DNA from: Aldehydirespirator sp965116195
GTDB lineage: Bacteria; Actinomycetota; Acidimicrobiia; Acidimicrobiales; Aldehydirespiratoraceae
NCBI GenBank assembly: GCA_965116195.1
Contig: OZ220491.1
Span: 2,604,001-2,668,000, forward strand
Length of the DNA stretch: 64,000 bases
Direction: 5' to 3'
The notes below the pieces were generated by a model. It saw only the letters and a list, made by a program, of their open reading frames with translations, had not been told where the DNA came from and ran no database searches. How positions within the stretch are numbered: position 1 is the stretch's first letter; each line of letters begins with the position of its first letter. The position numbers and the translations under genes were made by a program. Below are positions 26,017 through 33,514 of this stretch, piece by piece.

Positions 26017-26894
26017 TGATCATCTACGTGGCAATCGGCGTGTTGGCCGCTCTGGCGGTGCTGGCAGTGCTGGCGGCTGTGCGCCGTCGGCAATCTGACG
26101 AAGCCATCGGAATGCTCTCACGCGAAACCCGGAGCCGGGACAAGTCCTCAACGCTGCTCAGTTCAACGGCTGCGCCGTCAGGCCGCGAAGTGGAACGAGC
26201 CGCAGCAAGAGCCCGCAACGAAGCAGCCGTGGCGGTCAGAGTTCCCGGCCCGCCGGTGCCCTACGTGCCGCCTGATCCCGAGACCATCGGAGTGAGCCGC
26301 AGACAGTTCTTCAACCGCACGATCGTGATGTTGATGAGTTTGAGCCTCACCGCCTTCGGTGTGGCCTGCATTGCCTTTCTCTGGCCGCAGGGTGCCAGCG
26401 GTTTCGGGTCAAAGATCAAGGTGGGGCTGGTAAGTGATCTGTTGTCAGAGATTCGTGACAACGCAGGCTTTCTCTACAAACCCGAGGGGCGCATGTGGCT
26501 GACCGAGTACCCGAACGGGGCAATCGAAAAGGCCGCCGCTGCGTACACTCCGGGCGAGTTGGCCGGTATGACCGCAGGTCAACAACTCGGGTTGGACGCA
26601 GGCATCGTGGCTCTCTATCAGAAGTGCCCGCACCTCGGCTGCCGGGTTCCGAACTGTGTCACGTCCCAGTGGTTCGAGTGTCCCTGCCACGGCTCCAGGT
26701 ACAACCAGGTCGGCGAAAAGCGGGCCGGTCCTGCACCACGAGGCATGGATCGCTTTGCCACAGAAATCGCCGCCGACGGCTCACTGATAGTCGATACCGG
26801 AACCATCATCCAGGGTCCCCCGATCGGCACCAACACCACCGGACAAGAAGCCGAGGGGCCGGCATGCATCGGCCAGGCCACCGGCGACCACTAG
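26016..26894 (+). CDS. Rieske [2Fe-2S] protein
   Basis: The 292-residue protein has an N-terminal TM helix (2-22), a basic segment, a twin-arginine-like SRRQFF (94-99) before a second TM helix (~103-123), and the Rieske boxes KCPHLGC (C204, H206, C209) and CPCHGS (C222, C224, H225). It accepts an electron from menaquinol and passes it to the cytochrome c. ATG 26016 is preferred over TTG 26013 because CAGGAG lies seven bases upstream. Two TM segments are reminiscent of the long actinobacterial QcrA proteins. Confidence 0.93.
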   Translation: MIIYVAIGVLAALAVLAVLAAVRRRQSDEAIGMLSRETRSRDKSSTLLSSTAAPSGREVERAAARARNEAAVAVRVPGPPVPYVPPDPETIGVSRRQFFNRTIVMLMSLSLTAFGVACIAFLWPQGASGFGSKIKVGLVSDLLSEIRDNAGFLYKPEGRMWLTEYPNGAIEKAAAAYTPGELAGMTAGQQLGLDAGIVALYQKCPHLGCRVPNCVTSQWFECPCHGSRYNQVGEKRAGPAPRGMDRFATEIAADGSLIVDTGTIIQGPPIGTNTTGQEAEGPACIGQATGDH

Positions 26895-26907
26895 CAGAGT
26901 TCGCCTG

Positions 26908-27039
26908 ATGTCCCTGAAGTCCCCGATGCCCTTTGGTGCCCCTGGACTCCCTTATGCCCCTGAAGTCCCTGAAAGTCCCGGGAAACAAAATCGCTCAATG
27001 ATCTCCTCGAAAGTCACAGGAAACACAATCGCTCAATGA
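26908..27039 (+). CDS. Micro-ORF bridging Rieske and cytochrome c genes
   Basis: ATG 26908, 13 bases after the Rieske stop, opens 43 codons (MSLKSPMPFGAPGLP...GNTIAQ). Its TGA overlaps the ATG of the cytochrome c gene as ATGA. The end contains two copies of GAAACA-AATCGCTCAATGATC, the second being the real gene start, so the start region was duplicated. CCTGAAGTCCC words also repeat. Confidence 0.45.
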   Translation: MSLKSPMPFGAPGLPYAPEVPESPGKQNRSMISSKVTGNTIAQ

Positions 27040-28295
27040 TCTTCGCCGCCTCCACCCAGAGAACCATCGGGTTCGTGATCCTGACAGTCGTCGCTGTCGG
27101 GTTCGCCCTCTACCTGTTGCTCAACGCTCGCTCGGCACGCAGAGAGGTGGGCAGCGAGACCGAACTGGCCGCCAACCGCAAGCCTTATCTGTCCGACGAA
27201 GAACTGGAAGGCTCCAAGCTGGACAAGTCACTGCTGGCCGGCCTGGCCATGCTGGCCGTGATCGGTGTGGGCCTGCCGTTGTATTGGCTGGGAGAGCCGG
27301 GCCGTCAAGAGGGCTTGGTCAAAGACACCGATCGTGTCTTTGCTGATCGGGGCGGTGAACTCTACGAGGAGGGGGCCAACTGCCAGCAGTGTCACGGAGC
27401 CGAGGGCGCTGGGGGTGCTGCTCCCATCACGATCACCGATGCCGAAGGCAACTTCGTGGCCACGGTGTCATGGGCCGCGCCGGCGCTAAACACTGTGTTG
27501 TCACGCTACAGCGAGGACGAGGTGCGCCATGTGCTCAACTATGGTCGCAACAATGTCATGCCTGCCTGGGGTGCCCCGGGCGGCGGGCCGCTGACCCCGC
27601 AGCAGATCGAGTACCTGATCCGCTACATGCGCCGGATCCAGATTCCCGAGTCGGAACTGCGTGAGTCCGTCGAAACCGGAGTCCGCGACAGCGTTGCTGA
27701 ACACCTGGGCGTGTCGTCGCAGGATCCGGCGGTGGCGCAGTGGCTGGCGGCGATTGACACTGCCGTGGAGGAGGCACGAGCCATGGCACTGGCTGCTGAC
27801 GAGTCGCTGGCCGGCAACACCGAGGCCATCCGGCGCGCCGGGCTGGAGTTGCTGGCCTCGGGAGCAGCACCCGGCAGCGAGATCTACCAGACCTACGGGG
27901 AGATCCTCTTCAACAACCCTGCTGATGCCGGAACCTACAACTGCGCCCGATGCCACACCTACGGATGGTCTTTTGATGCCACCACCGACGGCGACGACAC
28001 TATTGACGGTCACGCCGGGCCGATTCTGGAATCTTACAACGCGGGCGGTGGCTTTTTTGGCCCCAACCTCACCGGCGGCAGCACCCTTGACCAGTTCGAG
28101 ACGGCAGGCTTGCACTCGGACTTCATCACTGTCGGCCAGGCCATCGGCCAGACCTACGGACGTGGCGGAGCGGGTGGCAACGGCCAGATGCCGGGCTTCG
28201 GCCCACGCACCGACGACGATCTTGGGGTCACCTATCCGGCAACGCTGACACCCGAACAGATCGATGCCATCGTGGCTTTTGAGAGGAACCTGTGA
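27036..28295 (+). CDS. Membrane-anchored diheme cytochrome c
   Basis: The 419-residue protein has TM helices near residues 11-30 and 66-86 and two heme-binding motifs, CQQCH (116-120) and CARCH (303-307). NVMPAWG (174-180) and GQMPGFG near 384 supply probable axial methionines. It is the likely electron acceptor of the Rieske protein, replacing soluble cytochrome c and linking the complex to a terminal oxidase. ATG 27036 is coupled to the upstream frame by ATGA. Two heme domains suggest an internal electron wire, like actinobacterial QcrC. Confidence 0.9.
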   Translation: MIFAASTQRTIGFVILTVVAVGFALYLLLNARSARREVGSETELAANRKPYLSDEELEGSKLDKSLLAGLAMLAVIGVGLPLYWLGEPGRQEGLVKDTDRVFADRGGELYEEGANCQQCHGAEGAGGAAPITITDAEGNFVATVSWAAPALNTVLSRYSEDEVRHVLNYGRNNVMPAWGAPGGGPLTPQQIEYLIRYMRRIQIPESELRESVETGVRDSVAEHLGVSSQDPAVAQWLAAIDTAVEEARAMALAADESLAGNTEAIRRAGLELLASGAAPGSEIYQTYGEILFNNPADAGTYNCARCHTYGWSFDATTDGDDTIDGHAGPILESYNAGGGFFGPNLTGGSTLDQFETAGLHSDFITVGQAIGQTYGRGGAGGNGQMPGFGPRTDDDLGVTYPATLTPEQIDAIVAFERNL

Positions 28296-28374
28296 TCATG
28301 GGATCAATCATGGCCCGTGAGAGGAACCTGTGATCGTGGGATCGTGTGACCTGGCCCTCAGGGGGAAGCTGTGA
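28292..28374 (+). other. Two tandem micro-ORFs bridging cytochrome c and the next gene
   Basis: GTG 28292 overlaps the cytochrome c stop (GTGA) and encodes MIMGSIMARERNL, ending at TGA 28333. GTG 28330 overlaps that stop and encodes MIVGSCDLALRGKL, ending at TGA 28374, which overlaps GTG 28371 of the next gene. The first peptide ends in ERNL like cytochrome c (FERNL). The second starts MIVGS like the next gene (MILDS). This is the pattern expected from tandem duplication of the stop-start junction. Confidence 0.6.
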
Positions 28375-29411
28375 TCTTGGATTCGCTTGACCTGATTGCC
28401 GGCCTGGGTTGGGATCCCGAGATCCGCGGCTTCATGGCCGTATTTGCGGGCGTGGTCGTGCTGATGGGTTCGGTGTGGCTGTTGCTGGTGGTCAACACCG
28501 GCACACGCCTCGGCTCGCTGGTCGCTCTGGCCGGACTGTTCGGCTGGATGGTGATCATGGCTGTCATCTGGTGGATCTACGGCATCGGCTGGATCGGCGG
28601 GTCACCCACCTGGCAGTTGCGTGAGATAAACGTTGGTGACCTGGATGCTGCGGCACTGGATGCAGCGACCACACTGCCTGATGCTGTGGAGTTGCCGAGC
28701 GCCTTCAACCTGGTGTTGGACTCTGACGATCCTGTTGCTCGTCTGGAGTTTGGTTTGGTGACCCGCGAAACGCTCACCCCCGATCAGACCGAGGGTTTGA
28801 GCACAGCGGAGATTGACCAGTTGGTCGCTGACGAGTTGGCTCGCAACCAGGAAACCACCCTGTCCGAACTGGCCGCCGTCTCGCCCGGTGTCATTGCGGA
28901 TGCCGAGGCATCGGGACGACTGAACTTCGGTGGCTGGCAGCTGCTGTCAACTGCCGAGGCCGGCGAGGCTCAGGCCTCGGCTGCGGCGATGCTGCTGGAA
29001 AGTCCCGATCTGACCTTCAACAGCCAGGCGGAATTCAAGCTGTTGAGCGCCTACACCATCGGCGGCAAGCGAGGACTGCCGGACAACCCCAGCCGCCTTG
29101 ACCGGATCTGGACCCAGATCCGCACGGCGTTCACCTTGACTCACCCGACCCGCTACGGGGTCGTGCAGGTGCAGGAGGTGATTGACCAGCCTCTGCTGCC
29201 GGGACAGCCACCACCCAGGCCCGTGGTTGACGAGTCCAAGCCGGTGATCTCGGTGATCATGGTGCGTGATCTGGGTGATCTGCGACTCAAGCCGGCATTG
29301 GTGGCACTCGGTTCGATGCTCATATTCGTGGCGCTGTGTTTGTTTTTGCATGAGCGTGACAAACTGGCCTGGCGGCAGAGGGAGGCAGCCGAGGCCGGGG
29401 TCAGCGTCTAG
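28371..29411 (+). CDS. Unrecognised membrane subunit between the cytochrome cluster and nuoA
   Basis: The 346-residue protein has two N-terminal TM helices (FMAVFAGVVVLMGSVWLLLVV and LVALAGLFGWMVIMAVIWWIYG), a ~200-residue extracytoplasmic or cytoplasmic domain rich in Ala/Asp/Glu without cysteines, a conserved-looking KPVISVIMVRDLGDLRLKP and a C-terminal TM (ALVALGSMLIFVALCLFL) followed by a charged tail. GTG 28371 has GGGGGAAG upstream. I know no family name. Its location says it is probably a structural subunit or assembly factor of the quinol:cytochrome c complex. The stop is five bases before nuoA. Confidence 0.75.
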   Translation: MILDSLDLIAGLGWDPEIRGFMAVFAGVVVLMGSVWLLLVVNTGTRLGSLVALAGLFGWMVIMAVIWWIYGIGWIGGSPTWQLREINVGDLDAAALDAATTLPDAVELPSAFNLVLDSDDPVARLEFGLVTRETLTPDQTEGLSTAEIDQLVADELARNQETTLSELAAVSPGVIADAEASGRLNFGGWQLLSTAEAGEAQASAAAMLLESPDLTFNSQAEFKLLSAYTIGGKRGLPDNPSRLDRIWTQIRTAFTLTHPTRYGVVQVQEVIDQPLLPGQPPPRPVVDESKPVISVIMVRDLGDLRLKPALVALGSMLIFVALCLFLHERDKLAWRQREAAEAGVSV

Positions 29412-29416
29412 CAGCC

Positions 29417-30121
29417 GTGCTGGGCCAGTACCTGCCTCTGTTGGCGCTGTTCGCCTTGGCGGCCCTGTTTGCCGCCGGCAGTTTCGTTGCCTCGGGACTG
29501 CTTGCTCCACGTCGGCCAACGGTTCCCAAACTTGACCCCTACGAGTGTGGCATCGTGCCTTCCCGGGATGCACCGGAGCGCTTCCCGGTGCGGTTCTTTC
29601 TGGTGGCGATGATCTTCATTGTTTTTGACGTGGAGATCATCTTGTTGTACCCGTACGTGGTAGCCAACGGAGGACTCGGGGTTTTCGGGTTGGTTGCCGT
29701 GCTGGTGTTCACCTTCGCGGTGTTTGAGTCTTTTGTCTATCTGATCGGTGCCGGTGCCCTTGAGTGGGGCCCGGCCTCACGATACGGCCGACTGCCGAAG
29801 GCAACCCTTGCCTCCGCTCCTCCTGCAGACTTGGCAGTATCTACTCCTACCGGCGTACCCGCTGGGCCTGCCACTGTCGCTGCGCCCGATGCCGTGCCTG
29901 ACACCACTGCCGTGCCTGTATCCGATGCCGTGTCTCACACTGCTGCTGTGCCTGTTGTGCCAAGGGCTGCTGATGCCGTTGCCGCACCTGAAGAGACTGA
30001 GGAGGCGGCTTGGTCTGAGGATGCCGAGCCTGCGGTCGTGTCAGCTGGTCGTGATCGTGGGGTTCAGACCACGGTGCGGCAGGTGGGCCTTGAGGGTCGC
30101 TGGCCGAACGAGGTCAACTGA
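29417..30121 (+). CDS. nuoA: NADH-quinone oxidoreductase subunit A
   Basis: Residues 1-~125 are NuoA: three TM helices with KLDPYECGIVPSRDAPERFPVRFFLVAMIFIVFDVEIILLYPY and FESFVYLIGAGALEW. This membrane-arm subunit helps close the quinone site. The remaining ~110 residues are a Pro/Ala/Val/Thr-rich tail absent from ordinary NuoA, which is about 120 residues. It includes near-repeats of VPDTTAVPVSDAVSHTAAVP. GTG 29417 starts just before the first TM. The TGA overlaps the nuoB ATG. Confidence 0.93.
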   Translation: MLGQYLPLLALFALAALFAAGSFVASGLLAPRRPTVPKLDPYECGIVPSRDAPERFPVRFFLVAMIFIVFDVEIILLYPYVVANGGLGVFGLVAVLVFTFAVFESFVYLIGAGALEWGPASRYGRLPKATLASAPPADLAVSTPTGVPAGPATVAAPDAVPDTTAVPVSDAVSHTAAVPVVPRAADAVAAPEETEEAAWSEDAEPAVVSAGRDRGVQTTVRQVGLEGRWPNEVN

Positions 30122-30738
30122 TGGACGCGCCCAAACAAATCGACACGCCCAGGCAGCTGGAAGAGTTGCGTGAATTCGGTCTGGAAGGACTCCAGCACAA
30201 CTTCATGACAGCCCAGCTGGAACGTCTGGTCAACTGGTCACGAGCCCGTAGCTGCTGGCCTGCAACCTTTGGTCTGGCATGTTGCGCCATCGAGATGATG
30301 GCCACCGGCGCGGCTCATTACGACCTGGCCCGCTACGGCATGGAGGTCTTCCGCGCCTCGCCCCGTCAGGCCGATCTGATGATCGTGGCCGGTCGTGTCT
30401 CCCAGAAGATGGCACCGGTGCTGCGCCAGGTTTATGACCAGATGATGGAGCCGAAGTGGGTCATCTCGATGGGTGTTTGTGCTTCCAGTGGTGGCATGTT
30501 CAACAACTATGCCATCGTGCAGGGTGTTGATCAGGTTGTGCCTGTTGACGTGTACGCCCCCGGCTGCCCTCCCGGCCCCGAGACACTGCTGCACGCCATC
30601 TTCACGCTGCACCACAAGATCCTCAGCGGTGAGCTGCTGGCGCGTCGCCGGGCCAGTGACAACGGCGGCGCAGGTCTGGCCATATCGCAGCGTGACGGCC
30701 AGACCGCTGTCGCAACCATTGGACGCCGTGACAACTGA
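30121..30738 (+). CDS. nuoB: NADH-quinone oxidoreductase subunit B
   Basis: The 205-residue protein contains all ligands of cluster N2: CWPATFGLACCAIEMM (C-C pair), GVCASSGGMFNNY and YAPGCPPGPE. It passes electrons to the quinone. Start ATG 30121 overlaps the nuoA stop. The last ~30 residues are variable. nuoC begins inside it, overlapping by 11 nt. Confidence 0.97.
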   Translation: MDAPKQIDTPRQLEELREFGLEGLQHNFMTAQLERLVNWSRARSCWPATFGLACCAIEMMATGAAHYDLARYGMEVFRASPRQADLMIVAGRVSQKMAPVLRQVYDQMMEPKWVISMGVCASSGGMFNNYAIVQGVDQVVPVDVYAPGCPPGPETLLHAIFTLHHKILSGELLARRRASDNGGAGLAISQRDGQTAVATIGRRDN

Positions 30739-31219
30739 GCGCTACGGCGCCACGGCCACTGCCGGGGCTTGGTCGCGGGGCCAGACTGTGCTGTTTCCGC
30801 AGCGACAGCAGTGGCTGGACACCGCCGCAGATGCACAGGCTGACGGCTTTGAGCAGCTGACCGACCTGACCGCAGTTGACTATTCTGCCCATGACACAAG
30901 CCGGGGGTTGCCGCCGGGTCTGCAACCGGAGCGTTTTGAGGTGGTCGTCGGGTTGCTCTCACATCAGCACCGGGAACGACTGCGCCTGCGTGTTCAGGTG
31001 CCGGCCGATGAACCCCGACTGCCTACCCTCTTTGACATCTGGCCCGGCTGCGAAAACCTGGAGCGCGAGGTTTACGACATGTTCGGCATCGTCTTTGACG
31101 GTCACCCTGACCTGTCGCGCATCCTCATGCCAGAGGACTGGGAAGGCAATCCCCTGCGCAAGGACTACAGCATCGGCCGTATCCCGGTGCAGTTCAAGGC
31201 TGCACCTGATGCCAGGTGA
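30728..31219 (+). CDS. nuoC: NADH-quinone oxidoreductase subunit C
   Basis: The 163-residue protein is the 30-kDa subunit: FEVVVGLLSHQHRERLRLRVQVPADEPRLPTLFDIWPGCENLEREVYDMFGIVFDGHPDLSRILMPEDWEGNPLRKDY is diagnostic. It is part of the peripheral arm. GTG 30728 overlaps nuoB and gives MTTERYG. A frame open back to 30473 lies inside nuoB and is not used. Confidence 0.95.
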   Translation: MTTERYGATATAGAWSRGQTVLFPQRQQWLDTAADAQADGFEQLTDLTAVDYSAHDTSRGLPPGLQPERFEVVVGLLSHQHRERLRLRVQVPADEPRLPTLFDIWPGCENLEREVYDMFGIVFDGHPDLSRILMPEDWEGNPLRKDYSIGRIPVQFKAAPDAR

Positions 31220-31414
31220 ACACCGGATGGTTCTGAGCCCCACCCGGCACACCCACCCCCGGACCATCCGGAGTCACTTGCACGCCATGGCCACGCCGAA
31301 CCCCAGGAAACCAGGATGGTTCTGAGCCCCACCCAAGCCACACACGCCCGGAGCATTCGGAGTCACTTGCACGCCATGGCCACGCCGAACCCCAGGAAAC
31401 CAGGATGGTTCTGA
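31216..31414 (+). other. Three micro-ORFs and an 89-bp repeat bridging nuoC and nuoD
   Basis: GTG 31216 overlaps the nuoC stop and encodes MNTGWF (TGA 31236). ATG 31227 and ATG 31316 each open 32 codons starting MVLSPT and ending NPRKPGWF (stops at 31325 and 31414). Each stop overlaps the next ATG by 10 bases (ATGGTTCTGA), the last being nuoD ATG 31405. The units are 89 bp. nuoD itself starts MVLSPTQATHARS, so its 5' end has been copied twice upstream of itself. Confidence 0.65.
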
Positions 31415-32724
31415 GCCCCACCCAAGCCACACACGCCCGGAGCCACAACGGTTCCGACATCGGAGCCGAGCGGGTCAGACGACGGGAACCCTCAGCGGTG
31501 CTGCGGATGTCTGAGGCTGAGGCAGCCGCCATCGGGGGCGACCCGGCAGACCCGGCAGACGACGAGTTGGTGCTGCTCAACATGGGCCCTTCGCATCCCT
31601 CCACACACGGCGTGCTGCGCCTGATGCTGGAGTTGTCCGGTGAGACCGTGCTGCGCTCCAAGCCGGTCATCGGCTACCTGCACACGGGCATGGAGAAGAC
31701 GGGCGAGAACCTCACCTACCTGCAGGGCGGCACCAACGTCACCCGGATGGACTACGCCTCACCGCTGTTCAACGAGTTGGCCTTCTCGCTGGCTGTTGAA
31801 CAGCTGCTGGGGATTGAGGTACCGCCCCGAGCCACCTGGATCCGGATGCTGATGTGTGAACTCAACCGCATGTCCTCGCATCTGCTGTTCATGGCCACCA
31901 ACGGCATGGACCTGGGCGCGGTGTCGATGATGATCTACGGCTGGCGCGAGCGTGAGGAGGTGTTGCGCTTCTTCGAGAAGGTCACCGGTTTGCGTATGAA
32001 CCACAACTACATCCGACCCGGCGGCGTGGCGGCTGACCTTCCCGCCGACTGGCGTGAGGACGTGACCCAGCTGTTGGATCTGATCAGTCCTCGTCTGGAC
32101 GAATACGACCGGTTGCTGACCGGCCAGCCCATCTGGCGCGAGCGTTTGCAGGGGGTTGGTGTGATCACGACGGCTGAGGCCATCGCTCTGGGGGCCAGCG
32201 GACCGTTGCTGCGCTGTACGGGTATGGGTTGGGATCTGCGACGTGACGAGCCTTACCTGTTTTATGACCAGGTCGAGTTTGATGTGATTGTGGGAACCTG
32301 CGGAGACTGTTACGACCGTTACGCCATTCGCCTCAACGAGATTCGTGAGTCGATGCGCATTGTTGCCCAGATCATCGATGCCATGCCCGCCGGCGACTAC
32401 CGGTCACAGGACAAGAAGGTGACTCCCCCGCCGAGAGCCCGCATTGATGACTCGATGGAGGCACTCATCCACCATTTCAAGATCTTCACCGAGGGGTTCA
32501 AGGTGCCACCGGGAGAGGTTTATTCCGCAGTTGAGTCACCACGTGGGGAACTGGGTGTGTACCTGGTGAGCGACGGCTCCTCGGTGCCCTACAGGCTGCA
32601 TGTGAGAGCGCCCAGTTTTGTGCATCTGCAGGCTCTGCCACATCTCATGCAGCACGGCCTGATTGCCGACGGCGTGGCTGTCATCTCCTCAGTTGATCCC
32701 ATCATGGGCGAGGTTGACCGGTGA
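31405..32724 (+). CDS. nuoD: NADH-quinone oxidoreductase subunit D
   Basis: The 439-residue 49-kDa subunit has the family core from LLNMGPSHPSTHGVLRLMLELSGE through GYLHTGMEKTGENLTYLQ, LMCELNRMSSHLLFMA, VIVGTCGDCYDRYAIRLNEIRES and the C-terminal LMQHGLIADGVAVISSVDPIMGEVDR. Together with NuoB it forms the quinone pocket. ATG 31405 gives a ~55-residue N-terminal extension. ATG 31507 (MSEAEAAA) is nearer to the family start but lacks a ribosome binding site, while AGGAAACCAGG precedes 31405. Confidence 0.95.
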   Translation: MVLSPTQATHARSHNGSDIGAERVRRREPSAVLRMSEAEAAAIGGDPADPADDELVLLNMGPSHPSTHGVLRLMLELSGETVLRSKPVIGYLHTGMEKTGENLTYLQGGTNVTRMDYASPLFNELAFSLAVEQLLGIEVPPRATWIRMLMCELNRMSSHLLFMATNGMDLGAVSMMIYGWREREEVLRFFEKVTGLRMNHNYIRPGGVAADLPADWREDVTQLLDLISPRLDEYDRLLTGQPIWRERLQGVGVITTAEAIALGASGPLLRCTGMGWDLRRDEPYLFYDQVEFDVIVGTCGDCYDRYAIRLNEIRESMRIVAQIIDAMPAGDYRSQDKKVTPPPRARIDDSMEALIHHFKIFTEGFKVPPGEVYSAVESPRGELGVYLVSDGSSVPYRLHVRAPSFVHLQALPHLMQHGLIADGVAVISSVDPIMGEVDR

Positions 32725-32844
32725 ACCCAACCGCCGTGACAGACCTGTCGGTATTTCCTGGATGATTGAGGTAGCACGTGCTGCAGGCGATAACCAAGGC
32801 GATGATTCCGGGTATTTTCCCGGATGATTGAGGTAGCACGATGA
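32721..32844 (+). other. Chain of three micro-ORFs bridging nuoD and nuoE
   Basis: GTG 32721 overlaps the nuoD stop (GTGA) and encodes MNPTAVTDLSVFPG, ending at TGA 32765. ATG 32762 overlaps it (ATGA) and encodes 21 residues starting MIEVARAAG and ending GYFPG, TGA 32827. ATG 32824 overlaps that (ATGA) and encodes MIEVAR, ending at TGA 32844, which overlaps nuoE ATG 32841 (ATGA). Each copy includes GGATGATTGAGGTAGCACG. All four junctions are 4-base overlaps. Confidence 0.65.
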
Positions 32845-33464
32845 CTTTGAGCGCGGCGCGTCAGGAGTTGGCTGCGGAGATCATCTCCAGGTTCCCGCGT
32901 CCTCGATCAGCACTGATTCCTCTGCTGCATCTGGCTCAGGAACAGGACGGTTATCTGACCGACGAGGCCATGCGCGAGATCGCTGAGTTGGTGGGCGTGA
33001 CACCGGCTGAGGTCAAAGGAACTGCGAGTTTCTACGAGATGTTCCACTTCGAGCCGGTCGGAAAATACCTTGTGAATATCTGCACCAACATCTCGTGTCT
33101 CATCTCTGGCGGTCGGGAACTGTTGGCCCGGGCCGAAACCAAGTTGGGTGTCATGGTCGGCGGTACCAGCGATGACGGCCTGTTCACGCTGGAGGAGGTC
33201 GAGTGCATTGCAGCCTGCACCGAGGCACCATGCCTGCAGGTGAACTACCGCTATCGCCATCGGGTAACTGATGACGAGTTTGATCAACTCATCAACGATC
33301 TGCGATCCGGAAAGCTGAGCGACGAGATCCCCCCGCACGGCACCCTCGCCGAAGTACGCCAGTCCATTCCCGCCGAGAGACTGGCAGGAATCGTCGCTCC
33401 TGAACAGGCCCGACAAGCACCGGTCTGGCTCACTCGCAACGACACCGAGGCCTCCACCAAGTGA
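32841..33464 (+). CDS. nuoE: NADH-quinone oxidoreductase subunit E
   Basis: The 207-residue protein has the thioredoxin-like [2Fe-2S] fold of the 24-kDa subunit, with CTNISC (~81-86), then CIAACTEAPC (~122-131) providing the four cysteines. It acts with NuoF at the NADH-oxidising tip. GAGG seven bases before ATG 32841 supports the start. The C-terminal ~50 residues after LINDLRSGK are variable. Confidence 0.95.
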   Translation: MTLSAARQELAAEIISRFPRPRSALIPLLHLAQEQDGYLTDEAMREIAELVGVTPAEVKGTASFYEMFHFEPVGKYLVNICTNISCLISGGRELLARAETKLGVMVGGTSDDGLFTLEEVECIAACTEAPCLQVNYRYRHRVTDDEFDQLINDLRSGKLSDEIPPHGTLAEVRQSIPAERLAGIVAPEQARQAPVWLTRNDTEASTK

Positions 33465-33514
33465 CCAACACAGAACCGCTGGCCCGCAACGACACCGAGG
33501 CCTCCACCAAGTGA
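33461..33514 (+). CDS. Chimeric micro-ORF bridging nuoE and nuoF
   Basis: GTG 33461 overlaps the nuoE stop (GTGA) and encodes MTNTEPLARNDTEASTK, ending at TGA 33514, which overlaps nuoF GTG 33511 (GTGA). The tail RNDTEASTK is identical to the C-terminus of NuoE and the first two residues match NuoF (MTPPEP). The 50-bp direct repeat CGCAACGACACCGAGGCCTC... shows that the junction was duplicated in tandem. Confidence 0.6.
   Translation: MTNTEPLARNDTEASTK

Noticed and set aside
30473..30727. Longer start for nuoC
   Set aside because: The extension lies entirely inside nuoB in another frame. GTG 30728 gives the normal length.
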